DNA of 64,000 nucleotides from Chalara sp. BL73 (Eukaryota; Ascomycota; Leotiomycetes; Helotiales), in the NCBI GenBank assembly GCA_918026815.1, contig CAKJVC010000090.1, positions 1-64,000 of the forward strand. Reading direction: 5' to 3'. Below, one piece after another: positions 25,877 through 40,000 of the stretch; within the stretch, counting starts at the first letter, position 1, and each line of letters opens with the position of its first letter. The notes beneath the pieces were generated by a model that did not search any database, was not told the DNA's origin, and saw only the letters and a program-made list of their open reading frames with translations. The translations under genes and the position numbers were made by a program.

Positions 25877-26443
25877 ATGGACTCCATATCTACGCTCGTT
25901 TCCCGAAGCAGGACTGTCATCGCCCGCAGGTCCGAAGGAACCACACTCTCGCCCACCATGATTGATCTGCTGATTGCGCTTATGGCGCTCATCTTCGTTT
26001 CACTTCTGCTCGTCGCTGCTCTCTATGTTACCCGTAAGATCCGCCGGCGTAGAGCGCTCGCCAGCCAGAAGCTCCCATCTTACAACGAGAAGTCATCTAA
26101 CCACCGCCGCCTGACAATTTCTACCTCCCCATACGGCAGGCACTCAAACATCTACCTCTACGATGAGAAATCTTCAATTCTCAATAGCCCAGCCTCACCA
26201 CCTCTTTCCCCAGACAATGTCCCAGAGATCCGCATCACCTTCCCAGACGAGCAAGACGAGGCTGGACGGCCTAGAAGCGGCCGTGTACTAGTCGTCCGCG
26301 TGGGAGAGAATGGCGCTCATGGCCTCGAGCCACTCAAGGACGAGGAACAGCTCCCAGCATACCAAAAGGAGACCAACGAACGCTTCCAATCTATCGACAT
26401 CGAGCGGATCGGCGGGCTCAAAGAAAAGTCTCAATGGAACTAG
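25877..26443 (+). CDS. Small single-pass membrane protein with two LPxY motifs
   Basis: 188 aa, no intron. A short N-terminus leads to one hydrophobic helix at about residues 29-51, followed directly by a basic stop-transfer cluster (RKIRRRR), which suggests a cytosolic C-terminal tail. The tail carries LPSY at 66-69 and LPAY at 159-162, a Ser/Pro stretch and the conserved-looking end IERIGGL. [L/P]PxY is the motif bound by WW domains of Rsp5/Nedd4 ubiquitin ligases. Together with one membrane helix this recalls yeast Rcr1/Rcr2-type adaptors, but that is inference. The start was chosen for its ACCATGG context. The frame is also open upstream to an ATG at 25610, so an 89-residue longer form cannot be excluded. 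A CT-rich leader (about 25320-25380) lies upstream, which is common before fungal start sites. Confidence 0.75.
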   Translation: MDSISTLVSRSRTVIARRSEGTTLSPTMIDLLIALMALIFVSLLLVAALYVTRKIRRRRALASQKLPSYNEKSSNHRRLTISTSPYGRHSNIYLYDEKSSILNSPASPPLSPDNVPEIRITFPDEQDEAGRPRSGRVLVVRVGENGAHGLEPLKDEEQLPAYQKETNERFQSIDIERIGGLKEKSQWN

Positions 26444-27916
26444 TCCTGCCTGCCCCTTCTTCCCTTCTCCTTGGTCTGGACCTCTTGTTTTTTTCTCTGT
26501 CGATTAGCGAATACCTTGCACATAAAAGCCCTGCGTGCCGGGGACCTCCACTTGCATACAACCAGCATTCATAGAAAGGTTTCCGGGAAGGAATATTCGA
26601 TATAAAGCCTGTTCTTGCACAAACGCGTTTGACTCTCATCGTCCTTTTTGCCTACAGCGCTTAGTTTATCAAGGAAACTTGGAGTTATCCTTGCCATCTC
26701 TTATTCGGTCCTCGGGAAGACTTTTTCATGACAGCGAATCTGTTGGATTTGACAGACCAAGGCTTCAAGCGTTTAGCTACATCTGTTACGAGTTCAAACA
26801 GGAGAGACTTTTGCACCTTTTCTTTGCATCTTTGCCGATATGCCAATTAGTTCTAATAGGCGAACATGTGGAAAGGGAGGAAGGCAGCTGTATACTGTAA
26901 TTAATGTATTCTACGTAATTCAAAGACCCGTGTGTGTGGCTCAACAATTGCATGCGTTTGCGCTTGATCAAGTCTCTTCTCTAGTAAGAATCAAACTCTG
27001 CACCAGAACTCTGAATAATATACCTCCGCCTCCAACAGCCCACAAACGATGCACGAGGCAGCCTTCTCAATGCATCACGTCAACTCACATCAAGCATAGA
27101 AATCCCCTAAACATGCCCCTCCTGGTTCTCCCAGGCAAGCCCATACCGCCAAACAGCGAAAACACCAAGCCAGCAAAATAGAAACGCTTCCCACGCCTCG
27201 CACGTGAGTATCGGCAAGATTCTGCGAACGGCGGGAAAGGACCAGAGCGTGGATAGCGTGCGCGCGGGGGGGTTTTATCTGTTTGCTGGGGAGAGGGGAT
27301 GGGAACGTAGATGTAGATGTAGATGCGATATTTGGGTTCGTCTGGATGACTCCGAGATGAAGAATGTCAAGATGGAAGATGGCTGGAAGTCACAGAGCAA
27401 GGAAGCCTGAACTTACCGGTTTGGACATCTTAGGCTGAGAAGGTGCCTAATGAATTACGGGTTGATTCAAGACAATCTTCAAAGACTATTCGGCACCAAG
27501 CATACTCTTGATAACAGGCTGAAATTTTCTATAGTACTGCCATTTGCCATCCTCTGCCAATCTAAAGGTATTGTGTTTGATAAAAACAAAGCGCCCATAA
27601 GCCCCGAGCTTCCGCAAGATTAACGCAGCCTAGAAACGGAAGCTTTCTAATGTACGGAGTAAAAAAAAACCTTCCTCTAATATCATGTCCATAAAAGCAA
27701 ATGAAATTTTTCGGGAAAGGGGGAGGAAATTACAGAGGTAGAAGGGCGAAAATGAAGGCTATCTACCCCTCTGCAAACCTCTGCCACATAACGCCAGAAC
27801 GACCGATTGATGCTGTTTTCGAGTGCGATGCGTGTTGTTGAATGATGGCAAATGGTATCGTAATCTCGCACTACCAATGGCGACAGTGCGGAATATGCAA
27901 ATGCTCGGATCGTGCT
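26444..27916. other. Convergent intergenic interval, no gene recognised
   Basis: About 1.5 kb between two convergent genes; it should hold both 3' UTRs. It contains a short GTAGAT repeat at about 27306-27323 and a T/A-rich right half. The small open frames look random. Confidence 0.5.
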
Positions 27917-30466
<2,550 letters not shown>

Positions 30467-30888
30467 CTTGTCTGCTTGTTTGTTATTGAAAAGAGTGTGT
30501 TTGTGAGCTTGAAAATTCAAGTTATCAAAGACGCGTAAATGTTACTGCCTATAAATCTTTTCCGAGAGATGAGAAAAGGAGTGGCAGTTTGATAGTTGAT
30601 GGTGGGAAAGCGTTGTTGGGTCTTGTAAAAGAGCGAAAACTTTGCGCCTTCTTAACAAAAAAAAACCTCCCATGTTTAGCGCTCACGTGACTCTATTAGC
30701 GTGATCCACATCTCAAAGGTAGGCAGCAATTTTACTACTTTGTCACTTGAGGCATGGACTTTGAAATGCTAGAGGGAATACATATGATCTATTGTGCTCA
30801 AAAGAAGGAATTCTAAATTCAAGAAGAGGTGTTCGCCTTACTTGATGGCAGGAACTTTTCCGAAGCTCTATACATAAATTTGCCACTC
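30467..30888. promoter_or_regulatory. 5' flank of dbp2 and 3' flank of the thi20-like gene
   Basis: About 420 bases, no coding sequence. It contains a run of A/T and the palindrome CACGTG (30684-30689), an E-box-like site, about 220 bases upstream of the dbp2 start codon. Confidence 0.5.
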
Positions 30889-33254
30889 TCATGAATATCT
30901 AGTGCCCATGTCCCAAAACCCGGTCTCCATCTACAAGCGAGTCAGCGTATGAATAACACATTCTGTTCAAAAATAATGTACCTTTGTAGCATGGATAAAG
31001 ATCTTCACGAGTTCTTCAATTCGAGCAGGCGACTGCAGAACAGCATATCGCTCCAGCAAGGCTTAATACGTTAGCGATATTCGTTTGTCGCATTCATGCC
31101 AGCCTACCGGATCCAACCTCTACTGCCTCCACATAGTCTGCAGCTACATAATTCTCGATCCATTTCCAGTATATATTCTCTTCTCGCTTCGTGTTTGGGT
31201 CGGCATGGAGGCGTTTAGCAATCTGGCCATAACCTATTAGACATGGAGCGAGAGCTATCTGAAGAGCAAGCCAGTCCTGTGACTGCCCAATGTCAAGGAC
31301 ATATCTGAGTCAAGTTAGCCGATACCACTGTTTGAATTAAAAACTCTTACCTTGTGTACGCAGTACAAGCTGAAAATGGTTGTTAGTCACAATAGATGAG
31401 TGGAGGAGCCCACATACCTTGGCTCTCTTCCGTGCCCAAGATGTCTTCTTTAGTGACTCCGAATCCTTCGCAATATTCAATATGTAGTCCCATCTCGTGG
31501 TTGATATGGGCAACTATTTTTGCCGCCTTGCTTTTATTAGTATCTTTTTAAGTGTTATCTTGGGATATTTACTGCTACAATGTCCTGCATTGTCTTTCCC
31601 TTATATGCTGCTAAAGCATTCGCCCTTGAGAATTGAATCTGCAAAATTTAGCTCTTTCGAGATAGTTGAGGATTGAATTCATACTAAGAACAGATAATCC
31701 TGGATCAGGTAGTACTGAAACGAAGACACAGGCAAAGTGCCATCCGCAAGCCCGGCCACGAATGCGTGGTGAGTGTGGCCATGCCAAGCAGTCTTCACAT
31801 CTTCTCTATCAAGAACGTACTCGATGAAGTTGCCTCTGAATAAATCAGATCATGGTAATGGATGGTGTGATTGAAGATCAACTTACGGAGCAAAAGGTAA
31901 GGTATAGGTTGAGTGGAAATGATTGATTGGTCCATTTCCATGCCCAATATCTATAGCTGTCCTGATGCCAGCCTCAATATATTTACAGGAATTTTTGACT
32001 GCTTGTATAATTTGTAGTCCATTGGCGAGATTTGATGCAATGGCCGCTACCTTTGGTTAGACGTATGTTGCGTGATAGGTCTGATATATGCTAACTTACA
32101 CGCTAACGAGCAGCCAGTTCCATGGGTGTTTTTGGACTTTTGGTACGGGCTTTCAATTCTTGTCACCTGCCCCTCTCCATAGAGTATATTTATAACAATC
32201 TCTCTTTCTCCGTCCTTAGCTCCAACACTACCGTCCCTTCTAAATGGAAGATGTCCGCCTTTCACGAGTACATACTTCGGACCAAGTGATTGTATCCTTT
32301 CGGCTATCCGTATTAAATCGTCTACGCTTTTCGGGTCATCAACAGATAACCCAGCATTGGACAAGATTAGCATTGACTCAGGAACATTTGGTGTAAGTAC
32401 TGTGGCCAGGGGAAGAAGATGTTCCTATGTTTAATCAGCATGTTCAGCCAATGTTTGATCTAAATCTCCTTTTTGACCTTCCGTAACCTCATTACGCAGA
32501 ACACTGGTGCAGGCTTGAACATATGAGAAGAGCAGATAACTATTCAGATCAATTGGTGGGATGGGCAAGATATATGACTAACCCGAAGTTCACGAATCGC
32601 TTCTTGTGGAAGCAATCGAGATCCCGTTGTTGCTACCATAACCTTCCTTGTATTAGCCTTGCTCCGACGAGGTGTGAAGAACCACAAACCGGATCAATAA
32701 CGGTCGTCTTGACATTGTGGTGTCGAAGAGCACTTGCTACCACTTCAATGGTCTTTGCCGATGTTAGCATGCCTTGGGGACGGTTAGAAGGTATACCAAA
32801 GACTGAATTCATGACATAAGAAATCAACGAAGGATTGTGATATGAGAGCAAGAATAAAACCATTGAAAATCAGTAATCAAACTTGTCGAAAGCGTAGCCG
32901 CACTCGCACAATCATCTATACCGAATTTCTTCTGATATTGAGCAAGAACTAGAGAGGGAGGAAAATACCAGTTTTCACCACATCGACTCCAACATCACTG
33001 ATGCACGCATCAATAGATTTCCTCACGAACTCCGGCGGGACCTCATGGATATCTACAACTCCAAGCGTATTCTGGGCGGTCAAAGCCGTAGTAGTTGTCA
33101 TAGCATAGCATCCATGAGCAGCAATAACTTTTTGATCTGCCTCGAGACCCCTGCTCAGGTCAGTGGAAGGAGATCAAGAGGTGACTCCAGAAGAAACCCA
33201 CGCTCCACCCGAGCTATCTGACCCGGCTATAGCCAGGACTATTCCCCTTGCCAT
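30889..33254 (-). CDS. thi20: Thi20-type bifunctional HMP(-P) kinase / TenA thiaminase II-like protein
   Basis: This protein supplies the pyrimidine half of thiamine. The N-terminal ThiD-type kinase phosphorylates hydroxymethylpyrimidine, and the C-terminal TenA domain salvages pyrimidine from thiamine breakdown products. I find 13 exons: 33254-33202, 33150-32969, 32772-32690, 32642-32583, 32424-32100, 32046-31887, 31835-31685, 31638-31573, 31526-31418, 31369-31351, 31304-31108, 31061-30982 and 30930-30889 (1527 nt, 508 aa, in frame). Kinase landmarks are AGSDSSGGAG, VDVVKTGML, DPVMVATTGSRLL and GTGCSLASAIA. TenA landmarks are HGHTHHAFVAGLADG, QYYLIQDYLFL, the likely catalytic Cys (about residue 424, ALAPCLIGY) and METGFWDMG. 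Unlike its neighbours it has many tiny exons, one of only 19 nt. I looked for a TPP riboswitch in the introns and 5' flank and did not recognise one. Confidence 0.9.
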
Positions 33255-33844
33255 CCTGAAATTTATTCTAGAGGAAGCCTAACTGTCATTGATTCTTCAC
33301 AACTGAATTTGAGATGTGACGTGCGTTAGTTCCCCCACCTCTGACCAATTAGACCCAGTCAATTTTTTTCTTGACGACACTTTTCATCACTACCTTTCAT
33401 AACAGATTTTTATTCAGTTCTGTCCCCAAACGACGTGAAGCATAGTATCATCGTTTTTCACTTCCAATATTCATTACTTTTAATACATGAATTGAGCTCT
33501 CTCCCATATATATATGTCTCCGAAGATAGTGTAAAGCATAAATAGTACGCATATTTTCTTAGGTCTATTGTTCATGCTCTGTAATACGTTGGAAATGTGT
33601 CCACTCATCCTTAGGAAACTCGACATACATTCCACAAGGTAAGGGAAGCTTCCACCTTCGAAAAACATGGTCTTATCATAAGAATTAGAAAAATGTCCAG
33701 CCTCATTGTGTGCGTTGCATTATGAGTTGATGATAATATGTGCATTTCGAATCACAACATATACAAGCTCTATGCCCTATATACAAAAACTATCCTCGTT
33801 GTCCTCCACAGGCTTCGCCTCGAGATGTTCAAGGGCCTGGCACT
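33255..33844. other. Intergenic: 5' flank of thi20, 3' flank of xylanase
   Basis: About 590 bases, AT-rich, without a coding frame. It should hold the thi20 promoter. No thiamine-responsive element is recognisable by eye. Confidence 0.5.
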
Positions 33845-35428
33845 CTATAGTGCGTTCAAGATAGCCGTGTACGCAGCCTTGGGTTGATAGTTGGCATCAT
33901 AAAGCAATGGGGTGCTGCTTGCACGCCACGAGTCCTGTCTTCTTGTCAGCAAAAAAAGCCCTTGCCTCAAATACGGAATTAGGTCATACCGGATCACGCA
34001 GACCCCAGACAGTGATTCCAACGCACTTAGGAACACCAAGGCAAGCATTCACAGCAGTAACATAATCCGAAGCAGCAGCTCCAACGATATCCAACTCGGT
34101 AATGGCAACCTCGGCGACACCAGTCGCAGCAAGAGCAGCAAGAGTAGCGGCTTGTCCACTAGGGCCCCAGGAAGCTCCGCTGGCGGTGGATTGGAGATGA
34201 GCCTGAGATCCAATACCATCAATAGGTACACCAGCAGCCAGCCACTTCTTGACGTGGTCGATCATGCCGGTAGTAACCTTGGCGTAGTTGGCAGCATCGA
34301 GGTTATACTCGTTGATGTAGAGCTTTGCGTTTGGGTCGGCAGCTCTGGCGGCATTGAAGGCGATTGAAATGAAGTTCTCGCCGAGCACACGGCTGAAAAC
34401 TGAGTCTCGCATAGCGCCATTCTCAGCGAAGACCTCGTTGACAACATCCTAGAATCGTCAGCCACTGGGGTTGTGGGAGATGAGAGCCCGCTCTGAATAT
34501 ACCCAAGCATAGATCTTTCCCTTCCATCTGCCCATCTCCGCTGCGACATGGTTCTGGATGACAGTCGTCAGAGTGGTTGTGCTGCTAATTCCACTAACCC
34601 AACTTGGAAGCTGTGAGTGCCACACAAGAGTGTGTCCTCTGATCAACTTCCTGTTGGTCGTTGCCCAATCAACTATAGGTTTAGGTTAGTAAGTGCGCAC
34701 CTTAGCTCAAGCTAGAAATAACCTACCAAGGTAGTCGGCGGTTGTCCAGCTATAGCTTCCCTGAGATGCTATTTTTCGTCAGTGATATGCCTTCAAACAA
34801 CTTTGCGTTAGTCATACGTTCAATAGCGTCCCACTTCATGCTATTCTCAGGTGTCACGGCACCAAAGTTAGCCTGAATAATAGCAGCATTCTGACCAGTG
34901 GTAAGAAGTCCTCGATCAGTAGCGATACCGAAATACTTCTTGCCTCTGGCTCTGAACTTAACATCGATACTGTTGGCTCCCCCCGTGCTGTATCCAACGC
35001 CGCCATTAGAGGGAACGGAGGTAGAAGTTGGCGTGCTGCCGGGAACGGTTGATGTTAGGGTTGGTATACTTGTTGTTGCGCTAAGATATTGCAAGTCAGA
35101 TTTTGCCGGATATGAAATTATTGTCGAGCTCTACTTACGCGGTTCCGGGGAGACATTGCGAGTACCATTGGCTGCAAAGGGTCAGCATACTCGTATGTAT
35201 TCATCTATGATGGGAACTCGCTTCGAGTAAGTACAAGTATATCCAGCAACACAAGTCGTCGGTCCAGTGAATCCCTGTCCACCGCCTACAAGTCATCAGC
35301 TTGATTTTTTTATCCTCCATCTCCTTCAGAGAAAGCTTACACTGAGCGTACGCAGCACCTTGGGCGCTTGCCAAATCAACATTGGCCAAGATGGCCACAG
35401 CCGCAGCCAGATTCTGGAGAGAAAGCAT
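33845..35428 (-). CDS. Secreted endo-1,4-beta-xylanase, CBM1-GH10
   Basis: The enzyme cleaves the xylan backbone of plant cell walls outside the hypha. Exons: 35428-35341, 35285-35222, 35171-35139, 35080-34818, 34768-34727, 34672-34503, 34448-33990 and 33934-33845 (1209 nt, 402 aa, in frame). A signal peptide (about 1-22, cut after ...DLASA) precedes a fungal cellulose-binding CBM1 ([14 protein letters not shown]...NQWYSQC). A Thr/Ser/Pro linker and a full GH10 barrel follow. The acid/base is E225 in DVVNE and the nucleophile is E338 in [12 protein letters not shown] and the WG near the end are also present. The intron between exons 2 and 3 has a GC donor (GCGAGT); only this junction gives the CBM1 residues SNQW. 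The upstream region carries candidate xylanase-regulator and carbon-repressor sites, listed separately. Confidence 0.94.
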
Positions 35429-35588
35429 CTTGGCAAGGTTTTAAACGCTTCAATACCGTAACTTAGAAGTAGGCGAGGGAGAAAAGAAATTCCAGAGGTA
35501 CGCGCTGCCGCTATATATCTATAAATCCAATCTATATATCCTTTTCGCTAAGCATCAATCTCAAACCACTAAAACATCCTCCGTCCTC

Positions 35589-35594
35589 CCCCAC
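35589..35594 (-). promoter_or_regulatory. Candidate CreA/CRE1 carbon-repression site
   Basis: GTGGGG on the minus strand fits the SYGGRG consensus for the glucose repressor, about 160 bases upstream of the xylanase start. The motif is short and can occur by chance. Confidence 0.3.
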
Positions 35595-35661
35595 ATTTCA
35601 TAACTCCACGAGACCATCTGAAGTCTTGATCGAGCCATCATAGAAACCGATGATCCGTCTC

Positions 35662-35676
35662 CATAGCCTAATAGCC
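35662..35676 (-). promoter_or_regulatory. Candidate XlnR/Xyr1 tandem site
   Basis: The minus strand reads GGCTATTAGGCTATG: two GGC(A/T)3 units as a direct repeat, about 235 bases upstream of the xylanase start. This fits the degenerate Xyr1 consensus. The stricter GGCTAA form is not present. Confidence 0.35.
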
Positions 35677-37048
35677 CAGAATAGAAGCCTCCCCCCCAAA
35701 ACTCCTCCAAACATTCTTTTCTCTTCACAATACAAAGCTAGTTTGTAGACCATCTGATGCGGGCGCCACATCTGCAATCTCCCCTCTCAAAAAGCCTAAA
35801 TGCTTCTCTTGCAGGAAATTTCATTTATCCTCAATATGAACTCCCGTCCGGGGGTTCCACACAAAATGAAAGCCACTGTTCCCCAGAAAAAAAGTTGACA
35901 GGCTGTTTCCAAAACTCGTGGCCATTCAGCCTGATGGTCACGGTTGATATGCCGAAAAACAAATAATCTAGACCATGCTTGACCTTTCACGTGTAAGAAA
36001 ATTGTATGGCAGATTAATCTACTATACCTTAGAATTGCACATCCTTGGCAAGAGCGAATCGGAGGAGCCGCTAAGCATGTCTCAGCATTAGGTATCATCC
36101 TTTAATCCGAGAAGCAAATCGAGGCTCTGGAAATAAATCTAGGCAAACTTGCTGAAACGAGTGGTAAATATCATATTTGATAGGACGTGCTCATAAAACA
36201 AAACAAAGATACACGTCCAAAATTGTGACGCAAAGGCACATTCTACTATATCAGAAGGAAGGTTTATCCAGACAGCAAGAATATAGCGATTTATAATAGA
36301 ATCAATCTCAAGCCGATCTAAGCATATGAAGCCCACTACTCCCAAGAGTCACGTATTCATTAATCACAACATAAATGGAGACTAAAGTTTTAAATACGTT
36401 TTTCTTGCTGAGGCTGGCTGGCTGACTGTACCGAATTAGATATTTTACAAGTAAAAGAGCCCTTTCTTCCCCACTAGCGAGCGTTTGTTCGTCCAGCCTT
36501 CTCAACATAGCTTCACTGATCGCACTCAATGAACCATGCCTCGAGCCTCTGCCCCGTCTCCCATCAAAATTACTACGCCAGCCAGCCAAGCATCCCATGA
36601 AAGATCTCATCGCTCCCGAATTCTGTTGTTACGACCCTGGGACCATCATTCACAAGTGGTGAACAGTCCATAATGTCGAAAATATGCCAACGCAAAAGAG
36701 AGGTAAATATTGACACAAAAAGGCTTTTGGTGTTGATCCGCGCCGCGCCGCGCATACATGCGGTTCTTCCCGGTCAATTCCGTCAGCCAAATGAAATATC
36801 GCAAATCGCAAATCGCAGTTAAAAAGCAAACTCCAGTCTCCCGCGCCGATGAATGTTCGGAAATGTGATGAGAAAGAAATCTGGTGTCGGATGTAGTCTA
36901 ATGGCCGAATGTGAGGTATCATGATAACAGGAAAAGAACTTTTTTAAGACACGTCTGAGAAAAGGCGCCGCAAATGCAAGATCAACCCGCCGGTCTATGC
37001 ACAGATATTAAGTTGCTTTGTAAACACTTTTGTCTAAATCATCACCGC

Positions 37049-40000
37049 TCATTGCTCACTCTCCTTCTTGCCTTCGGACTTGCCTGCAGATGCGGGAGTC
37101 GCCTTGGACAATTCAGGAGAGTTTGCTGTCGAAGGCGGCGATGCTGGGTGTTCAGCATCTAATCCGGCAAGGAGACTGAACTGATGTTAGCATGTAAAAA
37201 TGGGGTCTGGAGATCGGGAGAGATCATACCTGAATGCATTTGCGGAAGTTGCAGACTCCTTTTCTTTTTGTTGAGGAGGTGTGCCAGTTCTTGACGAAAG
37301 TCCGGAATCGTCTCCTGCTCTACTCAAAGAGCCACCTGGAACCATTTTTCGACCGCTGTTGCTACGAGATGAGAACATTGACGTTGGACCAAATGACATG
37401 GGTTGGCTTGAATTTCGGTTTGCACCACCCTTGTTGGTCAGACGGCGAAGATCGTCCATCCCAACAGTGTTTTTGTTGTAGTCCACAGGCTGCTGGCCAC
37501 CGAATTGGTTTGAGAAGTTTCTCGAATCACCACGGCCCATCTGCATTCGACCACTACCTCCTCCTCCTCCTCCACCACGTTGATTGCCGCGAGCATTTTC
37601 ACTGGCTTTTTGAGCAGCGGCAGCCTCAGCCTGTATAATCATGTTAGCCGTGGAATAAACAAGTGAACAGATAAACTTACCTCCAATCTGACTTCATCAA
37701 GAGTTTTAGGGCCCTTATTGGTCTCTTTCGATTGCCAGTTCTTCTTACGAAGATCGACAATATCCATAAGCATGAACTTGAGACGACTTGGCAGCTCCGG
37801 AGTGTCAATCATGCCTTGGATGCGAGTAAAGTAAACATCCATCATAGGCTTGCCCTTTTCAGTGCTGTCCAAGTTTAGGCCAATGGTCTTTAGCAATTTG
37901 GTGAGCGACTCAATTTCGGCCTCGTCGGGAATACCTGTATAGTCGACTAGTTTTCTCACACACTCATGCATGATACGCTCAGTAAGCATGCTCAGTTTAT
38001 AGAGCTCTCCAATAAATTGAACCAGACCAAGACCACGTCGCTTCGCGGCCGCAGCAATATAGTACTCGTCAGAAAGCATGGCTGCCTCCTCGCTTTTCTC
38101 TTCTCCACGTTCACCTTCCGGCTTTTCGGGAAGATCGACTTTCCAGCCACGTTCAAACTCTTCTTGACATCTATTGAGCAAGTACTTGCGGAAAAGATTG
38201 CCACCAGAGACGACATTGCCGTTCTTATCATGAATGCTTTCGTCTTTGATCTCTGGGTTCATCGTCTCTAACATACGCTTGCAGAACTTGGCGTACATGG
38301 ATGCCCAGTGAGCCTCATCCGTAGCCTTTTCAAAGGTGAGCTGAATGACCTGTCGCAAGGTACGTCCATCGGCTTCATCCTTAGATTGTTGAGCAATGGC
38401 CAAGATCTGATCAGCAATCTTGTCGAACTTCTCGGGAGTCATCTTGTTGAGTGCGGCCTTCACCTTACGCTGAACCATCTCAGGCTCCATATGTCCAGGG
38501 ATTCCAGAAGAAGCACCCGGAGCAGGGCCGGCAGCACCTGTTGCAGATTGGGAAACCCCGACACTTCGTGGCTTCCAGCCAGTGGCAGAGGTCTGAATAG
38601 GCTTCAATTCCATCCCGGCCGTGAGTGGCATGGTCTTTGCAGCTTGGGCTTCCTGTTTTGCGTTGGGTTGGAAGTTGTCGCGCTTGCTGCCTCGTTGGGT
38701 TCTGCTTCCTTGACGGGGCGATTGTGGCATGTGATTACCCATAGATGGAGTCCGGGCCATAGGATTTCCACCCTCGAAAGCATTACGGTTGAATGAATTC
38801 ATTTGAGGCATGACAGGTCGTGGCATTGAATTGTTAGCCATAGCAAACCGCTGCGCCGAAGTAGTTCCCGGAGGCAAGGTCTTTCCTCCTGCACCGATTC
38901 CACCTGCACCAAAAGACCCCATAGCAAAAGCTCCAGGAGCGCGATTAGAGCCTCTTGGACCCATACCAGCACCACTTCTAGTAGATGCCGATCTTGCTGA
39001 GCCCCCGTCACTTGGGTCTCCAATGAGAGCCTTGATTTGGGACTCGAATTCCAGAGAAGGTTTTTCAACGAATACTTTTTGAAATTGCAACAAGAATTCT
39101 TTATCATACTTGAAACTCTTCCCCTTAGCCTTGACAGCAGAGTTCAGTGCTGGGTTTGGCGAGCTGATGCCCTGTGGATAGAGCTCCGAGTTCATAACTG
39201 TGAGGAAACGAGCAGATTTCAGAGATTGCAAGGCAGCACTAGGCTGGGGCGGCTCGACGGGCTTGGTGTTAAGCGGTGCGAGGTTCAAAGCAGCTGGTTT
39301 ACCACGCTTCTCAGCCGGAACTTTTGGGGGAGGGCCCATAGAATCGTCTGAACCTGGAGTTGAAGCTCGGCTATCAGCACCAAGTGTGAGGTTGGATAGC
39401 TTGGACGCAAGGGTGCTTGGAGTAGTTGGTGCAGTGTCCTTGCTCTCTGCCTTGATAGTTTTGACCTCAGGTTTAGTATCTCCCTGAGCTGCAGCAAGCC
39501 GCTTGGCCTCCTTCTCATCCTCCAATCGCTCCATTTCCCGCTCTTGCTCCTTAAGAAGACGATCATTTTCTGCGTCAGTGATCTTCTTCTTCTCGGCGGC
39601 CTCTTTATCAGCAATAGCCTTCTCAGCAGCACGCTTGGCAAGCAACTCTTGTACTCGCTTCTCTTCCGCTGCCTCTCTGGCCTCCATTTCGGCGATTTCG
39701 CGCTCCAACGCCTCCTCTTCCTCTTTTGCCTTCTTTTCGGCGGCGGCCTTTTCTTCGGCTTCCTTAGCCTTAGCATCCTCAGCGGCCTTTGCCTCCTTGG
39801 CCTTCTCATCTTCCTTAGCCTTCGCCTCAGCAGCTGCTTTGGCTTCCTCATCCGCCTTTGCTTGTATCTCAGCGGCCTTGTCAGTGTCAACGGCCTCTCC
39901 TGCGGCTGCCTTACTAGCTTTGACTTTATCAAGAAGTTCTTGCTTAATTTGTTCTTGACTCTTCACAGCGCCGCTATCAGTTCGATTGTGCTGAGGTGTG

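Larger units (their letters stand above)
35429..37048. other. Xylanase promoter region and eIF4G 3' flank
   Basis: 1.6 kb without a recognisable gene. TATA-like sequence (CTATATATC, about 35510-35542) lies about 85-115 bases upstream of the xylanase start codon. The rest is AT-rich; the far end should hold the eIF4G 3' UTR. Confidence 0.5.
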
